Source of the DNA: Saprospiraceae bacterium
GTDB taxonomy: Bacteria > Bacteroidota > Bacteroidia > Chitinophagales > Saprospiraceae
Direction of reading: 5' to 3'
Assembly: GCA_016711125.1 (NCBI GenBank)
Contig: JADJTQ010000012.1
Coordinates: forward strand, 124,001-188,000
DNA length: 64,000 nt
Below the pieces are notes generated by a model. That model had not been told where the DNA came from. It worked only from the letters and a program-made list of their open reading frames with translations, and searched no databases. Shown piece by piece: positions 9,715 through 18,789 of the stretch. A program made the translations under genes and the position numbers. Position 1 is the stretch's first letter, and every line of letters begins with the position of its first letter.

Positions 9715-10009
9715 AAGAAAGCAGCTTAATTAGAACAGTAATTCTTTGGCAAATGTATTTAATCTAAGCATAAGCCTATGGATTAGGTCAACAGAATTCT
9801 CTTTGGAATGATGATCTCTTTTCAAACTATCAAAATATCCCATCACGGAATCAACCCGAACCTCACACTGTACTTGCCAATTGACTGCCTTCACTGGTTT
9901 ATTTCAAATTTTGACTAAGCGGTGGGTTCGGCATAAATATTTACTTGTTCTGCGAGATGGTGATTTTGAAATTCTGGAGATATCTGACGGATGTCCTTCA
10001 GCAATCTCT
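9715..10009 (-). other. Gap of 295 bases with a possible decayed coding remnant
   Basis: No intact gene is present. On the minus strand two short frames directly after selD read like coding sequence: one begins about 10003 with RLLKDIRQISPEFQNHHL and stops near 9912, and another runs to a TAA at 9730-9732 ending LMLRLNTFAKELLF. They could be parts of one small protein broken by frameshifts. I cannot assign a family. The plus-strand frame over the same bases has no recognisable features. Confidence 0.3.
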
Positions 10010-11041
10010 TTACAGAACTTGGATAGTAATCTCTTCAGATCGTGTCACCAGAGTTCCTATCGGCCGCACCAGATAATTGTGGTCTTTCATAAAATCCTCA
10101 AAATTATTTTGATGTTTGGGATCCACACTAATCAAAAGGCCTCCGCTAGTCTGCGGATCTGCGAGGATTTTAAAATGAATCTCGTTGTTTACTTTAATGC
10201 GATGTCCATATGTTTTCCAGTTTCTGATAGTCCCGCCGGGGATACAATTCAAATCAAGATATTTTGTCGTAAATTCAAATAGGGGAATTCTATCATAAAT
10301 AATCTCGGCTGAAGTATTGCCTCCATCACAGAGTTCAAGGAGGTGTCCACCCAATCCGAAGCCGGTGACATCAGTAATGGCATGCACATAAATTAGAGAT
10401 GCCAGATTCATTCCGATATTGTTAAGAGTCAGCATGGATGATTTTGCAATAGTCAGATCACCTTCGGAGGCCAATTTCTTCTTCTGGGCAGTGGTTACCA
10501 GGCCAATACCTAATGGCTTTGTCAGGTATAGAAGGTCTCCTACCTGTCCATCTTTATTCTTTTTAATCTGATTGATAGGCACTTTGCCGGTCACGGCAAG
10601 ACCAAAAATCGGTTCAGGAGCATCGATGCTGTGTCCACCAGCCAGTGCAATGCCTGCCTTGGCACATACTTTTCGGGCACCCTTTAACACTTCACCGGCA
10701 ACGCTGCCCGGAATCTTGTCAATAGGCCATCCTAATATAGCAATCGCTACTATGGGTTCAGCTCCCATGGCATAGATATCACTGATTGCATTCGTGGCGG
10801 CGATGGCTCCAAAGTCTTCCGCATCGTCAACAATAGGCATGAAAAAATCGGTGGTACTGACAATAGCTGTTTTTCCATCGAGATCAACTACGGCAGCATC
10901 ATCTTTAGTCTCATTGCCTACCAGCAAATTTGGAAAACCGGATTGCAAGTCATCGTCACCGAGGATGTCAGAAAGAACACCGGGTGAAAGCTTACATCCG
11001 CAACCCGCTCCGTGACTAAATTCAGTTAAATTATATTTCAT
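10010..11041 (-). CDS. selD: Selenide, water dikinase
   Basis: The 343-residue protein makes selenophosphate from selenide and ATP, the selenium donor for selenoproteins and for selenouridine in tRNA. The N-terminal FSHGAGCGCKLSP carries the catalytic Cys/Lys pair (Cys14 and Lys17, Cys rather than selenocysteine). The PurM-like ATP-binding fold is visible in DDAAVVDL, STTDFFMPIVDDAEDFG, AATNAISDIYAMGA, ALAGGHSID and DVTGFGLGGHLLE. Length is normal for the family. Its ATG lies inside the last codons of mnmH (11-base overlap), so the two are translationally coupled. No selA, selB or selC is present in this window, so the only visible use of selenophosphate is tRNA modification by MnmH. Confidence 0.96.
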   Translation of the reverse strand: MKYNLTEFSHGAGCGCKLSPGVLSDILGDDDLQSGFPNLLVGNETKDDAAVVDLDGKTAIVSTTDFFMPIVDDAEDFGAIAATNAISDIYAMGAEPIVAIAILGWPIDKIPGSVAGEVLKGARKVCAKAGIALAGGHSIDAPEPIFGLAVTGKVPINQIKKNKDGQVGDLLYLTKPLGIGLVTTAQKKKLASEGDLTIAKSSMLTLNNIGMNLASLIYVHAITDVTGFGLGGHLLELCDGGNTSAEIIYDRIPLFEFTTKYLDLNCIPGGTIRNWKTYGHRIKVNNEIHFKILADPQTSGGLLISVDPKHQNNFEDFMKDHNYLVRPIGTLVTRSEEITIQVL

Positions 11042-12059
11042 TTACAATGTCATTTGCTAACCCCACTGCTAATTCGGGTAGTTCGTTCATTTGGCATTCA
11101 ATCTTGCGTACCACTAACGCTTCTTTTTTAGAAATCGACTTATGGTAGAAGCGATCGTAATAGGTCAGAATAATTTCTGCCGCAGCTTCCAGGTTGCCCT
11201 CTTTCATTAATTCAACCGCTTTTGTCGTTTTTTCCGAACCCAATTTTTTCTGAATGGAATATGTAGCTTCGATCAATTTTTCAATTGGCAGCATTCCATA
11301 TTCCTCAACTAAAAAGTTAATTCTTTCAGTCTTATCAATGCTTAAGAAAACATGGGGCGATTTACTCATTTGTCTAAAGAGCCCTTCAATGAGAGTTACT
11401 TGCCCGATACGCATACATTCGTCTTCGATCCAAATTTGTCTCGCGAGATCAAATGCACGAAAGTCTTTATAGATCAAATTTTGAAAGTGCTCGCTGCTTG
11501 GCTGACCAGTTGTCTTACGGTTGCCAAAACTTGACCCCTGATGGCCGGCCAGTGCTTCGAGATCGATAATCTGTTCTCCTTGTTTCTCTAACATCTGAAG
11601 GAATGCAGTCTTTTTACTTCCGGTATAACCGGTCAAGATGATCAATGGTAGATTTTGGTTGAAAAAGTCGATCAGACCACTTCGATAAGCCTTGTACCCT
11701 CCGTCCAGGAGATGTATGTTGAATACAGCTTTCTGCAGTAGCCATCCCATGCTGGATGATCGCATGCCTCCCCTCCAGCAATACAAACCCAGATCTCTAG
11801 CGCCCAACGCTTCGGCGCTTTCGATAAAACGTACCATTTTAGGCCCTACTATTTCAAGTCCTTTTTTTAGAGCCGCTGTCCCGCTTTCCTGTTTATAGAG
11901 CGTACCTATGATAGCTCTCTCTTCGTCACTGAACAGCGGAAATGACATCGCTCCTGGTATATGACCATGTTGGTATTCGGCAGGAGAACGAATATCAAGA
12001 AGGGGTATCGAAGTACTCCGTGCGAGAAATTGGTCGACGGTATGTTTTTCTACCTCCAT
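11031..12059 (-). CDS. mnmH: tRNA 2-selenouridine synthase (MnmH/SelU/YbbB)
   Basis: MnmH exchanges sulfur for selenium at the wobble 2-thiouridine of tRNA Lys, Glu and Gln through a geranylated intermediate, using selenophosphate from SelD. An N-terminal rhodanese domain carries IPLLDIRSPAEYQHGHIPGA and the active-site Cys in LYCWRGGMRSSSM. A P-loop-like domain follows with GYTGSKKTAF and EQIIDLEALAGHQGSSFG. The second P-loop Gly is Lys here (GSKK rather than GSGK), a conservative oddity. I start at the ATG at 12059 (MEVEKHTVDQFLAR), not the upstream TTG. It precedes and overlaps selD, so enzyme and donor synthase form one operon. Confidence 0.93.
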   Translation of the reverse strand: MEVEKHTVDQFLARSTSIPLLDIRSPAEYQHGHIPGAMSFPLFSDEERAIIGTLYKQESGTAALKKGLEIVGPKMVRFIESAEALGARDLGLYCWRGGMRSSSMGWLLQKAVFNIHLLDGGYKAYRSGLIDFFNQNLPLIILTGYTGSKKTAFLQMLEKQGEQIIDLEALAGHQGSSFGNRKTTGQPSSEHFQNLIYKDFRAFDLARQIWIEDECMRIGQVTLIEGLFRQMSKSPHVFLSIDKTERINFLVEEYGMLPIEKLIEATYSIQKKLGSEKTTKAVELMKEGNLEAAAEIILTYYDRFYHKSISKKEALVVRKIECQMNELPELAVGLANDIVNEI

Positions 12060-12205
12060 AACATTATCGTTCAAAGATAGTCTCGATTTTCGGTTTATTG
12101 CAGAGCAACCTGCATAACCTCGAGCCCCGAACGCACGATCATTCAGTTAATTTACCAGTCTGGATCTTGCATCTGGTGTCATCCAGCCTTTTGTGTCAAA
12201 TTGCA

Positions 12206-12802
12206 TTATAAGTCCCCGAATTGCTGGAGTTTGTGATAGGTCATGGCCATGGGTAAGCCCATAATGTTGCTGTATGAGCCCTTGATCGATCGGATCTTAC
12301 ACCAGCCCAACCATTCTTGTACTCCATAGGAGCCAGCCTTGTCATATGGCTTGAATCGATCAATGTAATATTCAATTTCTGTGTTCGTCAAGGAATAAAA
12401 TGAGACCTCCGAAGTGCAAGAGAAGGTCATTTCTTGTTCTCTGCTTAATAAGCATACACCTGTAATGACCTGATGTGTTTGACCTGACAAAAGTGTTAAC
12501 ATTTGTATGGCGTCTGCCCGGTCATCCGGTTTGCCGAGAATCAGATCATTGACTACGACAATGCTATCGGCAGCCAATATGGTTTCGTTGTTTCTAATCT
12601 CCTTCAGTAAAGTCTTGGCTTTCAATTTTGCAAGATACAGGGGTACTTCGGTGGGAGACATCATTTCAGGATAGGTTTCGTCGACATCTGGAGGTATGAC
12701 ACGGGGAGTGAATCCTGCTTCTTCCAGGAGGTACCTACGCCTTGGCGATCCGCTGGCTAATAAAATGGGTGTTTCAAGTAGTTTTGAAAAGCTCATATCC
12801 AA
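12206..12802 (-). CDS. maf: Maf-family nucleoside triphosphate pyrophosphatase
   Basis: Maf proteins hydrolyse non-canonical or modified nucleoside triphosphates and are linked to septum formation control. The diagnostic N-terminal motif ILLASGSPRRRYLLEEAGF is present, then DVDET, ILAADSIVVVNDLILGKP (the catalytic Asp) and the C-terminal YDKAGSYGVQEWLG. Length is normal. The gene start overlaps the end of the UbiA-type transferase gene by 10 bases, and the order kdsC-ubiA-maf is a common Bacteroidota arrangement. The preferred start is the ATG at 12796 (MSFSKLLETPILL) or the one two codons upstream. Confidence 0.95.
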   Translation of the reverse strand: MDMSFSKLLETPILLASGSPRRRYLLEEAGFTPRVIPPDVDETYPEMMSPTEVPLYLAKLKAKTLLKEIRNNETILAADSIVVVNDLILGKPDDRADAIQMLTLLSGQTHQVITGVCLLSREQEMTFSCTSEVSFYSLTNTEIEYYIDRFKPYDKAGSYGVQEWLGWCKIRSIKGSYSNIMGLPMAMTYHKLQQFGDL

Positions 12803-13710
12803 AATAAGAGTAAAAGAATTCCTTGTAAAATATAGAGTTTCATCCAGCCACTCAAGGTCGCAAACTGACTGGTACTATTAGCTTGAGCAAATTTTAGCAC
12901 CAGGAGGCAGAGACTGAGCGATAATCCCACAAAATAAATGCCTCTTAATTCTTCTCGATGGTAAAAGAAATAGAAAGCAGCCCATAGTAATTGAAGAAGC
13001 AAGAAGATAAATAGAAAATATCCGAAGGTTTTCACTTTTACTAAAGTCCATGTATTTGCAATGGTCAAGATCGAGGCTTTTTCATCACCAGTTTTATCTT
13101 GCAGATCTTTAATCAGTTCTCTGATCATCGTCGTAAAAAATGCCAAACTACTCAATAAAATAATGACCAGAAGAAGATCCGGTTTGCGATACCACGGTCC
13201 TCCCAAATAGGGGGAATAGCAAATAGGAACTATGTAAAATACCAAAGCACATAAAAGTGAAATAATGATATTTCCCAGGATCAAAACACCCTTGGCTTTT
13301 TTTGAGTAATAGATCAAAAGAAATATCGCGCCAGTAAATATCACAAGCGGTGTGATCGACCACAAAAATAGGGAAATACCGGATGCAATCACGAGCGCAA
13401 AAGCATTCAGCAGATAGGACCATCGATAAGCCTTTGTCTCGGAAATGTAGACTCCAATCACGATCTGATTTGACCGGTTTATTTTGTCTGATACCTGGTC
13501 GTATATGTCGTTGTAAATATTTCCCGCGGCCATAATCGACACAACTCCCAAAATGATCGCTATCAGAAGGAAAATGCTGATGGAGCCCAGGTTCTCAATC
13601 CTTGGAAAAATCAGAATTAAAAAGATCAGGAGAAGACTCAGTACCGTAATGAGCAAGTTCGGTAGGCGGATAAATCTACTGAGTATTTTTAGTGGCATTG
13701 GTCCATGCAA
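12793..13710 (-). CDS. UbiA-family prenyltransferase (geranylgeranylglycerol-phosphate transferase-like)
   Basis: This integral membrane protein of about 300 residues has eight or nine hydrophobic segments. The first Asp-rich motif is NIYNDIYDQVSDKINR (prenyl diphosphate and Mg binding), the second is RELIKDLQDKTGDEKA. Both are canonical for the UbiA superfamily, which transfers prenyl chains to aromatic or glycerol-phosphate acceptors. Bacteroidota members in this gene context are usually annotated as geranylgeranylglycerol-phosphate geranylgeranyltransferase; the true acceptor is not proven. It lies between kdsC and maf and overlaps maf by 10 bases. The likely start is the second Met (MPLKILSRFIRLPN, 13698). 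Confidence 0.85.
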   Translation of the reverse strand: MHGPMPLKILSRFIRLPNLLITVLSLLLIFLILIFPRIENLGSISIFLLIAIILGVVSIMAAGNIYNDIYDQVSDKINRSNQIVIGVYISETKAYRWSYLLNAFALVIASGISLFLWSITPLVIFTGAIFLLIYYSKKAKGVLILGNIIISLLCALVFYIVPICYSPYLGGPWYRKPDLLLVIILLSSLAFFTTMIRELIKDLQDKTGDEKASILTIANTWTLVKVKTFGYFLFIFLLLQLLWAAFYFFYHREELRGIYFVGLSLSLCLLVLKFAQANSTSQFATLSGWMKLYILQGILLLLFWI

Positions 13711-13756
13711 AATACAAAAGATGCTTAAATATAGACTTTACAAGTTATGGAACTTG

Positions 13757-14273
13757 TCAACGATCTAGATTAGGGTATCCCGGCCATTCTCCTCTGAGTT
13801 TTAAAACTTTCTCTATAACATCCCTTGCACAGCCATCTCCTCCTTTCTTTGGACTGATGTATATACAAAGATCCCGAATCTCGTCCACTGCGTCTTTGGG
13901 GCAACAAGGCAAACCTATCTCTTTCATCGCCTCATAATCGGGAGATCATCACCCATATAGAGTATTTCCTTACTATTCAATTGATACCTGTTTTCAACTC
14001 ATCCAGTGCTTTCTTTTTGTTCTTGCAATTCAAGAGGATTTCATGGAGTCCCAGTGATTGAAAACGCTCGAATGCTCCGGGTGTATCACCTCCACTCAGG
14101 ATAAAGATTTGATAGCCTTTGTTGATCGCTATCCGCATCGAATACCCATCGCGGATAGAAAGATTTCTTAAGAGTGAACCGTCGGGATGCAATAATACCT
14201 TGCCATCTGTCAACACTCCGTCAATATCGAAAATGAAGGTTGAAATGTTACGGAATTTATTCAGATAATTCAA
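13757..14273 (-). CDS. kdsC: KdsC-type HAD phosphatase, two frameshifts
   Basis: The protein resembles 3-deoxy-D-manno-octulosonate 8-phosphate phosphatase, which makes free KDO for lipopolysaccharide. The open part begins MNYLNKFRNISTFIFDIDG and contains the HAD motif FDIDGVLTDG with both catalytic Asp residues and motif II in FILSGGD. After ALDELKTG the frame breaks near 13987 (a GG that would be GGG) and again near 13941 (CCC that would be CCCC). Repair yields YQLNSKEILYMGDDLPDYEAM (motif IV Asp residues) and a C-terminus ending at the TGA at 13757. This gives about 172 residues, normal for KdsC. Both repairs are one-base homopolymer corrections, so an intact gene with sequencing errors is the likely reading. 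Confidence 0.8.
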
Positions 14274-14339
14274 TGTAGTATTGGAGGGCAGTTTGAGGGT
14301 TATCCAAGTCTAGTGGAACACTGAAAATGAGGCAGCTAT

Positions 14340-14588
14340 TTATCGATTATTGTCTCTCCACTCATATACCCATTTGGCCTGTATTTGCTCCAGATGGCCT
14401 TCACTGCAGTCTTCGCGAGTGCCTTTAAAACTAGGGATTTCAAGAACCCATTCAATTAAATCCGTGAAGCGAATCCGGTAGATTTTTCCTTCATCATATG
14501 CTTCTCCGAATCGTTCATACAATTGCATGGCGACATCTTCATGATCACTCCAATTAATTGGTAAATCATCGTAGTCTTCAAATGGCAT
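14340..14588 (-). CDS. iscX: Fe-S assembly protein IscX
   Basis: The 82-residue acidic protein matches IscX (YfhJ): INWSDHEDVAMQLYERFGEAY, then YRIRFTDLIEWVLEIPSFKG and a C-terminal LEQIQAKWVYEW. IscX binds IscS and iron and tunes Fe-S cluster assembly as an adaptor or iron-dependent regulator. In Escherichia coli iscX is the last gene of the isc operon, directly after fdx. Here too it follows the ferredoxin gene, 12 bases downstream on the same strand. No iscS, iscU or hscAB is seen nearby. Length is slightly above the proteobacterial 66 residues because of an N-terminal extension. Confidence 0.85.
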   Translation of the reverse strand: MPFEDYDDLPINWSDHEDVAMQLYERFGEAYDEGKIYRIRFTDLIEWVLEIPSFKGTREDCSEGHLEQIQAKWVYEWRDNNR

Positions 14589-14600
14589 TGGTTATTATAT

Positions 14601-14942
14601 TTAGTGTTCGTGACCGATTATTCGACTTTGGTCTGGAATGGTAACTTCGATTTTTGCCTCGTCCTCAAGTATGACGCATTGGCATCCCAATCTTGATTCC
14701 AATCTTGGGTTGATGGCCCGGTCAATGAAATCTTCTTCTTTATCGGTAATTTCTTCGAGATATTCATCTCCTTTTTCAACATATATGTGACAGGTGCTAC
14801 AGGCACATACACCACCACAGTTGTGATTTAAGTGTATATTATGTTCTTCTGCGATCTCTAAAATCGAATATCCAGCTTCTGCATCGTCTACAAGAACGGG
14901 TTTTATCGATTTGTCTTCAAAATTAAATCTGATCATTATCAT
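14601..14942 (-). CDS. fdx: Adrenodoxin-type [2Fe-2S] ferredoxin
   Basis: The 113-residue ferredoxin has cluster ligands in the order C-x5-C-x2-C (Cys42, Cys48, Cys51 in NHNCGGVCACSTCHIYVEKG) and the fourth Cys in SRLGCQCVI. EDFIDRA and the acidic stretch before it are typical of the ISC-type (adrenodoxin-like) group that supplies electrons for Fe-S cluster assembly. An extra Cys (Cys46) lies inside the binding loop, as in many members. It is followed after 12 bases by iscX, reproducing the fdx-iscX end of the proteobacterial isc operon. The start is ambiguous between the first and third codons (MIM). Confidence 0.93.
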   Translation of the reverse strand: MIMIRFNFEDKSIKPVLVDDAEAGYSILEIAEEHNIHLNHNCGGVCACSTCHIYVEKGDEYLEEITDKEEDFIDRAINPRLESRLGCQCVILEDEAKIEVTIPDQSRIIGHEH

Positions 14943-15186
14943 AGCTCAAAAAATCTCACATAGGAGTCAGGCGCTCAAAAGTAGGTTGAATTCGACTCTT
15001 AAACAAGTATTCCTGTTGAATGGTTCATGCAATTATTGCTGTGATCTCCTAGCTTGAAATTGATAGAGGGTTGATGCCGAACATATTAGAAAATTGTGTT
15101 AAACAACCTGTGAAAATGGGAGAAAAATGCAAATTTTGCACGATTTATCAATTTTAGCATTAAATTACCCTCAATAACAAGTCATT

Positions 15187-17825
15187 GTGGATCACATTAC
15201 AGAAGGAGGGCCACTAAGTCATTATAAGTTTAAAGAACTGAAAGTATACACTTCGACGGAGTGGTTGGCTGATAATAAAAAGAAATATCGTCAGGTTTTC
15301 GACTGCTATGAAGTATCATACGTCTATGCCGAGATGTCGTTTTACAATCGGTTATTTGATGAGGATGATTGGGACATAGCGGTCAGATTGAAGTGTTTTT
15401 CGGTGGTACGAGGCAAACGGAAAGAACTTTGTGAACTGTCTGTCAATAAAAAGGTGAGCAAGTATGATCAGATGGTCTACTTACGGGAAGGATGGGGCAA
15501 TAAGAACGAAGGAACTTTCTGGAAAAAAGGCACCTACTATTGGGAGGCTTGGGTCAATGAGCACAAGGAGGCTACGAAATACTTCTATATCGAAGATGCT
15601 GGAGAGCCTGTCACCTATGACCATTGTCCCTATCTTGAACTGAAGTCATTGCGACTTTATGAAGGACCTTTTGATGATTTGCCCGAAGAGCAACGCAACT
15701 ATTTTAAAGCTTTTAATACCGAAGAGACTCGATATGTGTATGGTGAATTTGTCTTTAAAAATCTGAATGAAGATATTAAATGGCAATGTGAGCTATTTGC
15801 CAAGTTCTACAATGGTGCCCGGGAACTCAAAGGGCAGGTAGTTCGGTTGCAAAACATCAAAAAGAGGAGGAGTTTATCACCATAACTGCGGGCTGGGGAA
15901 GTAATGTCAAAGGGTCATGGCGAAAAGGGAAATATACACTTGAATTGGTCTTTATGGACCATCTGTTAGCGATCATCCCATTTGATGTGAAAGAAGATTA
16001 CGAAATCGGTTTACCGCCTGTAAAGCTTCCTAACAAGAAGCAGATGTTGGTCCTGTCACCCGATGAAGACCTCTCCGAGACTTTTGAAGATGTCTTGCTA
16101 AAACTGGACGAACTAGTTGGGCTGGGCGAACTTAAGAAACGCGTGAGAGATCATGCCAAGTACATCCAATTCTTACAGCTGCGAAGAGAGCGCGGTTTTG
16201 CGGAGGAAGAGGATATTAACATTCATTCGGTCTTTATTGGAAACCCTGGAACCGGTAAAACGACCGTAGCAGGGATGATGGGAAGGATTTACAAGAAAAT
16301 GGGACTTCTGTCTTCGGGCCACGTGCATGAAGTAGACCGGGTCGATTTGGTAGGTGAGTACATCGGACAAACAGCGCCTAAGGTGAAAGAAGCGATTGAG
16401 AAGGCGAGGGGAGGAGTTCTTTTCATTGACGAGGCTTATTCTCTGGCTCGTACCAATGATGACACCAAAGATTTTGGTAGGGAAGTGATAGAGATCCTCA
16501 TGAAAGAGATGTCAAACGGAGATGGTGATCTGGCTATCATCTCAGCGGGTTACCCCAAAGAGATGTATCACTTTCTCAATTCAAATCCCGGACTTAAATC
16601 CCGGTTTAATCTCACCTACGAATTTCCAGACTTTATGCCACAGGAATTGGCTCAGATCTCGATGTATGCCAGTCGGAAAAAAGGCATTAAATTGACTCGG
16701 GGTGCCAAGATCAAAATTGAGGAATTGATCACAGAGGCCTTTCGCAAACGTGACCGTACTTTTGGCAATGCCAGATTTGTTTTTGATCTGCTGGAAAGGG
16801 CTAAGATCAATTTGGGGCTACGAATCATGCGCAAAAAGGATATTGAGCAAGTTCATACTGATGCATTATCCACTATTACCCAGGAAGATGTGGATAGCAT
16901 GAGTGTATATCCCGTCAAGTTTAGACCTAAGATACCCGTCGATTCGAAGCTTCTGGCAACTTCCATGACAGAACTGGATGAATTGATTGGGATGGATCCC
17001 ATTAAAAAGGAAATTCATGAGTTGGTTGAGCTCGTCACCTATTACCGCTCGGTGGGTAAAAGTGTGCTGAATTCCTTTAACCTCCATACCGTTTTTATTG
17101 GTAATCCTGGCACAGGTAAGACCACTGTAGCCAGGATACTCACAAAAATCTACAAAGCGCTGGGTATCCTTGAGCGGGGCCATATGATTGAAACCGACCG
17201 TCAAGGTTTAGTGGCAGGCTTTGTCGGTCAGACTGCTATTAAAACAGCAGAAAGAATCAATGAGGCTATGGGCGGTGTTTTGTTTATCGACGAAGCATAT
17301 TCTTTGACTACCGGATTTCAAAATACTGCCTCAGCTGACTACGGTAACGAGGTGGTACAGACGATCCTGAAAAGGATGGAAGACCACCGGGGTGAATTTT
17401 TTGTCTTTGCCGCAGGATATCCCGAAAATATGGAAGTGTTCTTAAAGGCCAATCCGGGGTTAAGATCTCGTTTTGATAAAATACTGAGGTTTGAAGATTA
17501 TTCGGTGGCAGATCTAATTAAGATCGCGGCTAAAATGCTGGAAGACAAGGGATATGAATTAGATCAAAAAGCTGCTACTCACCTGGCCGGATATCTTTCG
17601 TTCCTGCACTCCTATCGGGATCGATATTTCGGCAATGCCCGTACAGTGAGAACCGTAGTTGATCAGACGATTAAAAACCAAAATCTACGTCTCGCCGCAC
17701 TCCCTAAAGATCAAAGAGTGGATCAAAAAATCCTCACAATCAATGATGTCAATGAATTTGAAAGCAATACGGATCAATTCGTATTTAATAGGAATCGAAT
17801 TGGTTTTCGGAGTTCAGACCGCTAG
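15187..17825 (+). CDS. Double CbbX/SpoVK-type AAA+ ATPase with duplicated N-terminal domains, one frameshift
   Basis: The reconstructed protein has about 880 residues. The N-terminus carries two related beta-rich domains (LKVYTSTEWLADNKKKYRQVF and later LRLYEGPFDDLPEEQRNYFKA, each followed by a YVYxE segment). Two complete CbbX-like AAA+ modules follow, each with Walker A GNPGTGKTT, Walker B GGVLFIDEAYSL and an Arg-containing LxSRF element (sensor or finger). The frame breaks at AAAA 15851-15854; one more A gives KHQKEEEFITITAGWG and joins both parts. Known relatives are Rubisco activase CbbX and SpoVK; double-module forms occur in bacteria, but substrates are mostly unknown. No Rubisco or secretion gene is adjacent. 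The start is GTG. The role is probably ATP-driven remodelling of an unknown partner bound by the N-terminal domains. Confidence 0.85.
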
Positions 17826-17880
17826 TGAGCACCATTGACATTTTTTATTCATTTCCTTAGATGTTTCTAACACCAGAGGA

Positions 17881-18702
17881 TTAGCCGAATAATCCGATTC
17901 GCCACGGTTTTTGCCAATATGGGATGATGGTCAAATGCTGACGTACTTCGAATGATTTACGAAAGATTAAGATGCCAAGGTTAAAAAGATCGAGACTCAT
18001 AGTGACTTCAGGTAAGGTCTTGCAGTGACGCCATGCCGCTCTCATCTCAGCGGACCAATAGATATCATGAATTAGAATAATTGTCTTTTCATATACAGAT
18101 GGCAGGAGCAGGTTTAGGTTATTTAGGGTGCCAGAAAAAGTATGATCACCATCGATAAATACCAGGTCCAGCTTGTCAATACGACGGAGAATAGCCGGAA
18201 GTTCCTGATGAAACTGACCGACAATCAGTTGAGGCTTTGTCTGGAAAGGTGAGTCATCAATGATGACCTGAGCTTTTGCAGCTACCGATGGATTGCCTTC
18301 AATGGTAAAGATCTTTGTCTCCGAACAGATTGACTGTAGATGAAGTGCTGAGACCCCAAAAGCAGAGCCTAATTCCAGGATCGTGTCTGGATTGACAAAT
18401 CGGGCTAAATTGCATATTCTGCTGATTTGTAGTTGGTTAGACAATGACATGGAGGCGATCTTTGCAGTTTCTACCGCCCCGGAATATTTTCTTTTGGGGC
18501 CGGCACCATAATCCTGAATATTTAGAAGCGTTCGATCGTTTGTTAGTTCTTTTCTGATCTGAATCAGATATTCAGGACTTTTATTCGACTGGCGGAAGTA
18601 TGCTTTGATCAAAGATGCAGCATAAGGTGAATGCACGTTAAATCTGGTATCTGCTTTTACATAAAATTTCAAATATTGAATTATGGGATCAAGAAGTTGC
18701 AT
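17881..18702 (-). CDS. Class I SAM-dependent methyltransferase (O-methyltransferase-like)
   Basis: The 273-residue cytosolic protein has a Rossmann methyltransferase core. Motif I is ILELGSAFGVSALHLQ, followed by KIFTIEGNPSVAAKAQ (acidic residue binding the SAM ribose) and KLDLVFIDGDHTFSGT with the acidic motif typical of Methyltransf_24 and catechol-type O-methyltransferases. The substrate is unknown. The N-terminal 90 residues (LKFYVKADTRFNVHSPYAASLI) are conserved in Bacteroidota homologues found as single genes. It converges with the AAA+ gene (55 bases between stops) and diverges from the barrel gene. Confidence 0.85.
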   Translation of the reverse strand: MQLLDPIIQYLKFYVKADTRFNVHSPYAASLIKAYFRQSNKSPEYLIQIRKELTNDRTLLNIQDYGAGPKRKYSGAVETAKIASMSLSNQLQISRICNLARFVNPDTILELGSAFGVSALHLQSICSETKIFTIEGNPSVAAKAQVIIDDSPFQTKPQLIVGQFHQELPAILRRIDKLDLVFIDGDHTFSGTLNNLNLLLPSVYEKTIILIHDIYWSAEMRAAWRHCKTLPEVTMSLDLFNLGILIFRKSFEVRQHLTIIPYWQKPWRIGLFG

Positions 18703-18789
18703 GGTGGCAAAGTATTAAACCTTTCCTAAACTTTTTGGCATTTATACTAACAATGTAAGCCTGTCAGTTAAATTGCCAAAATATCAAGT

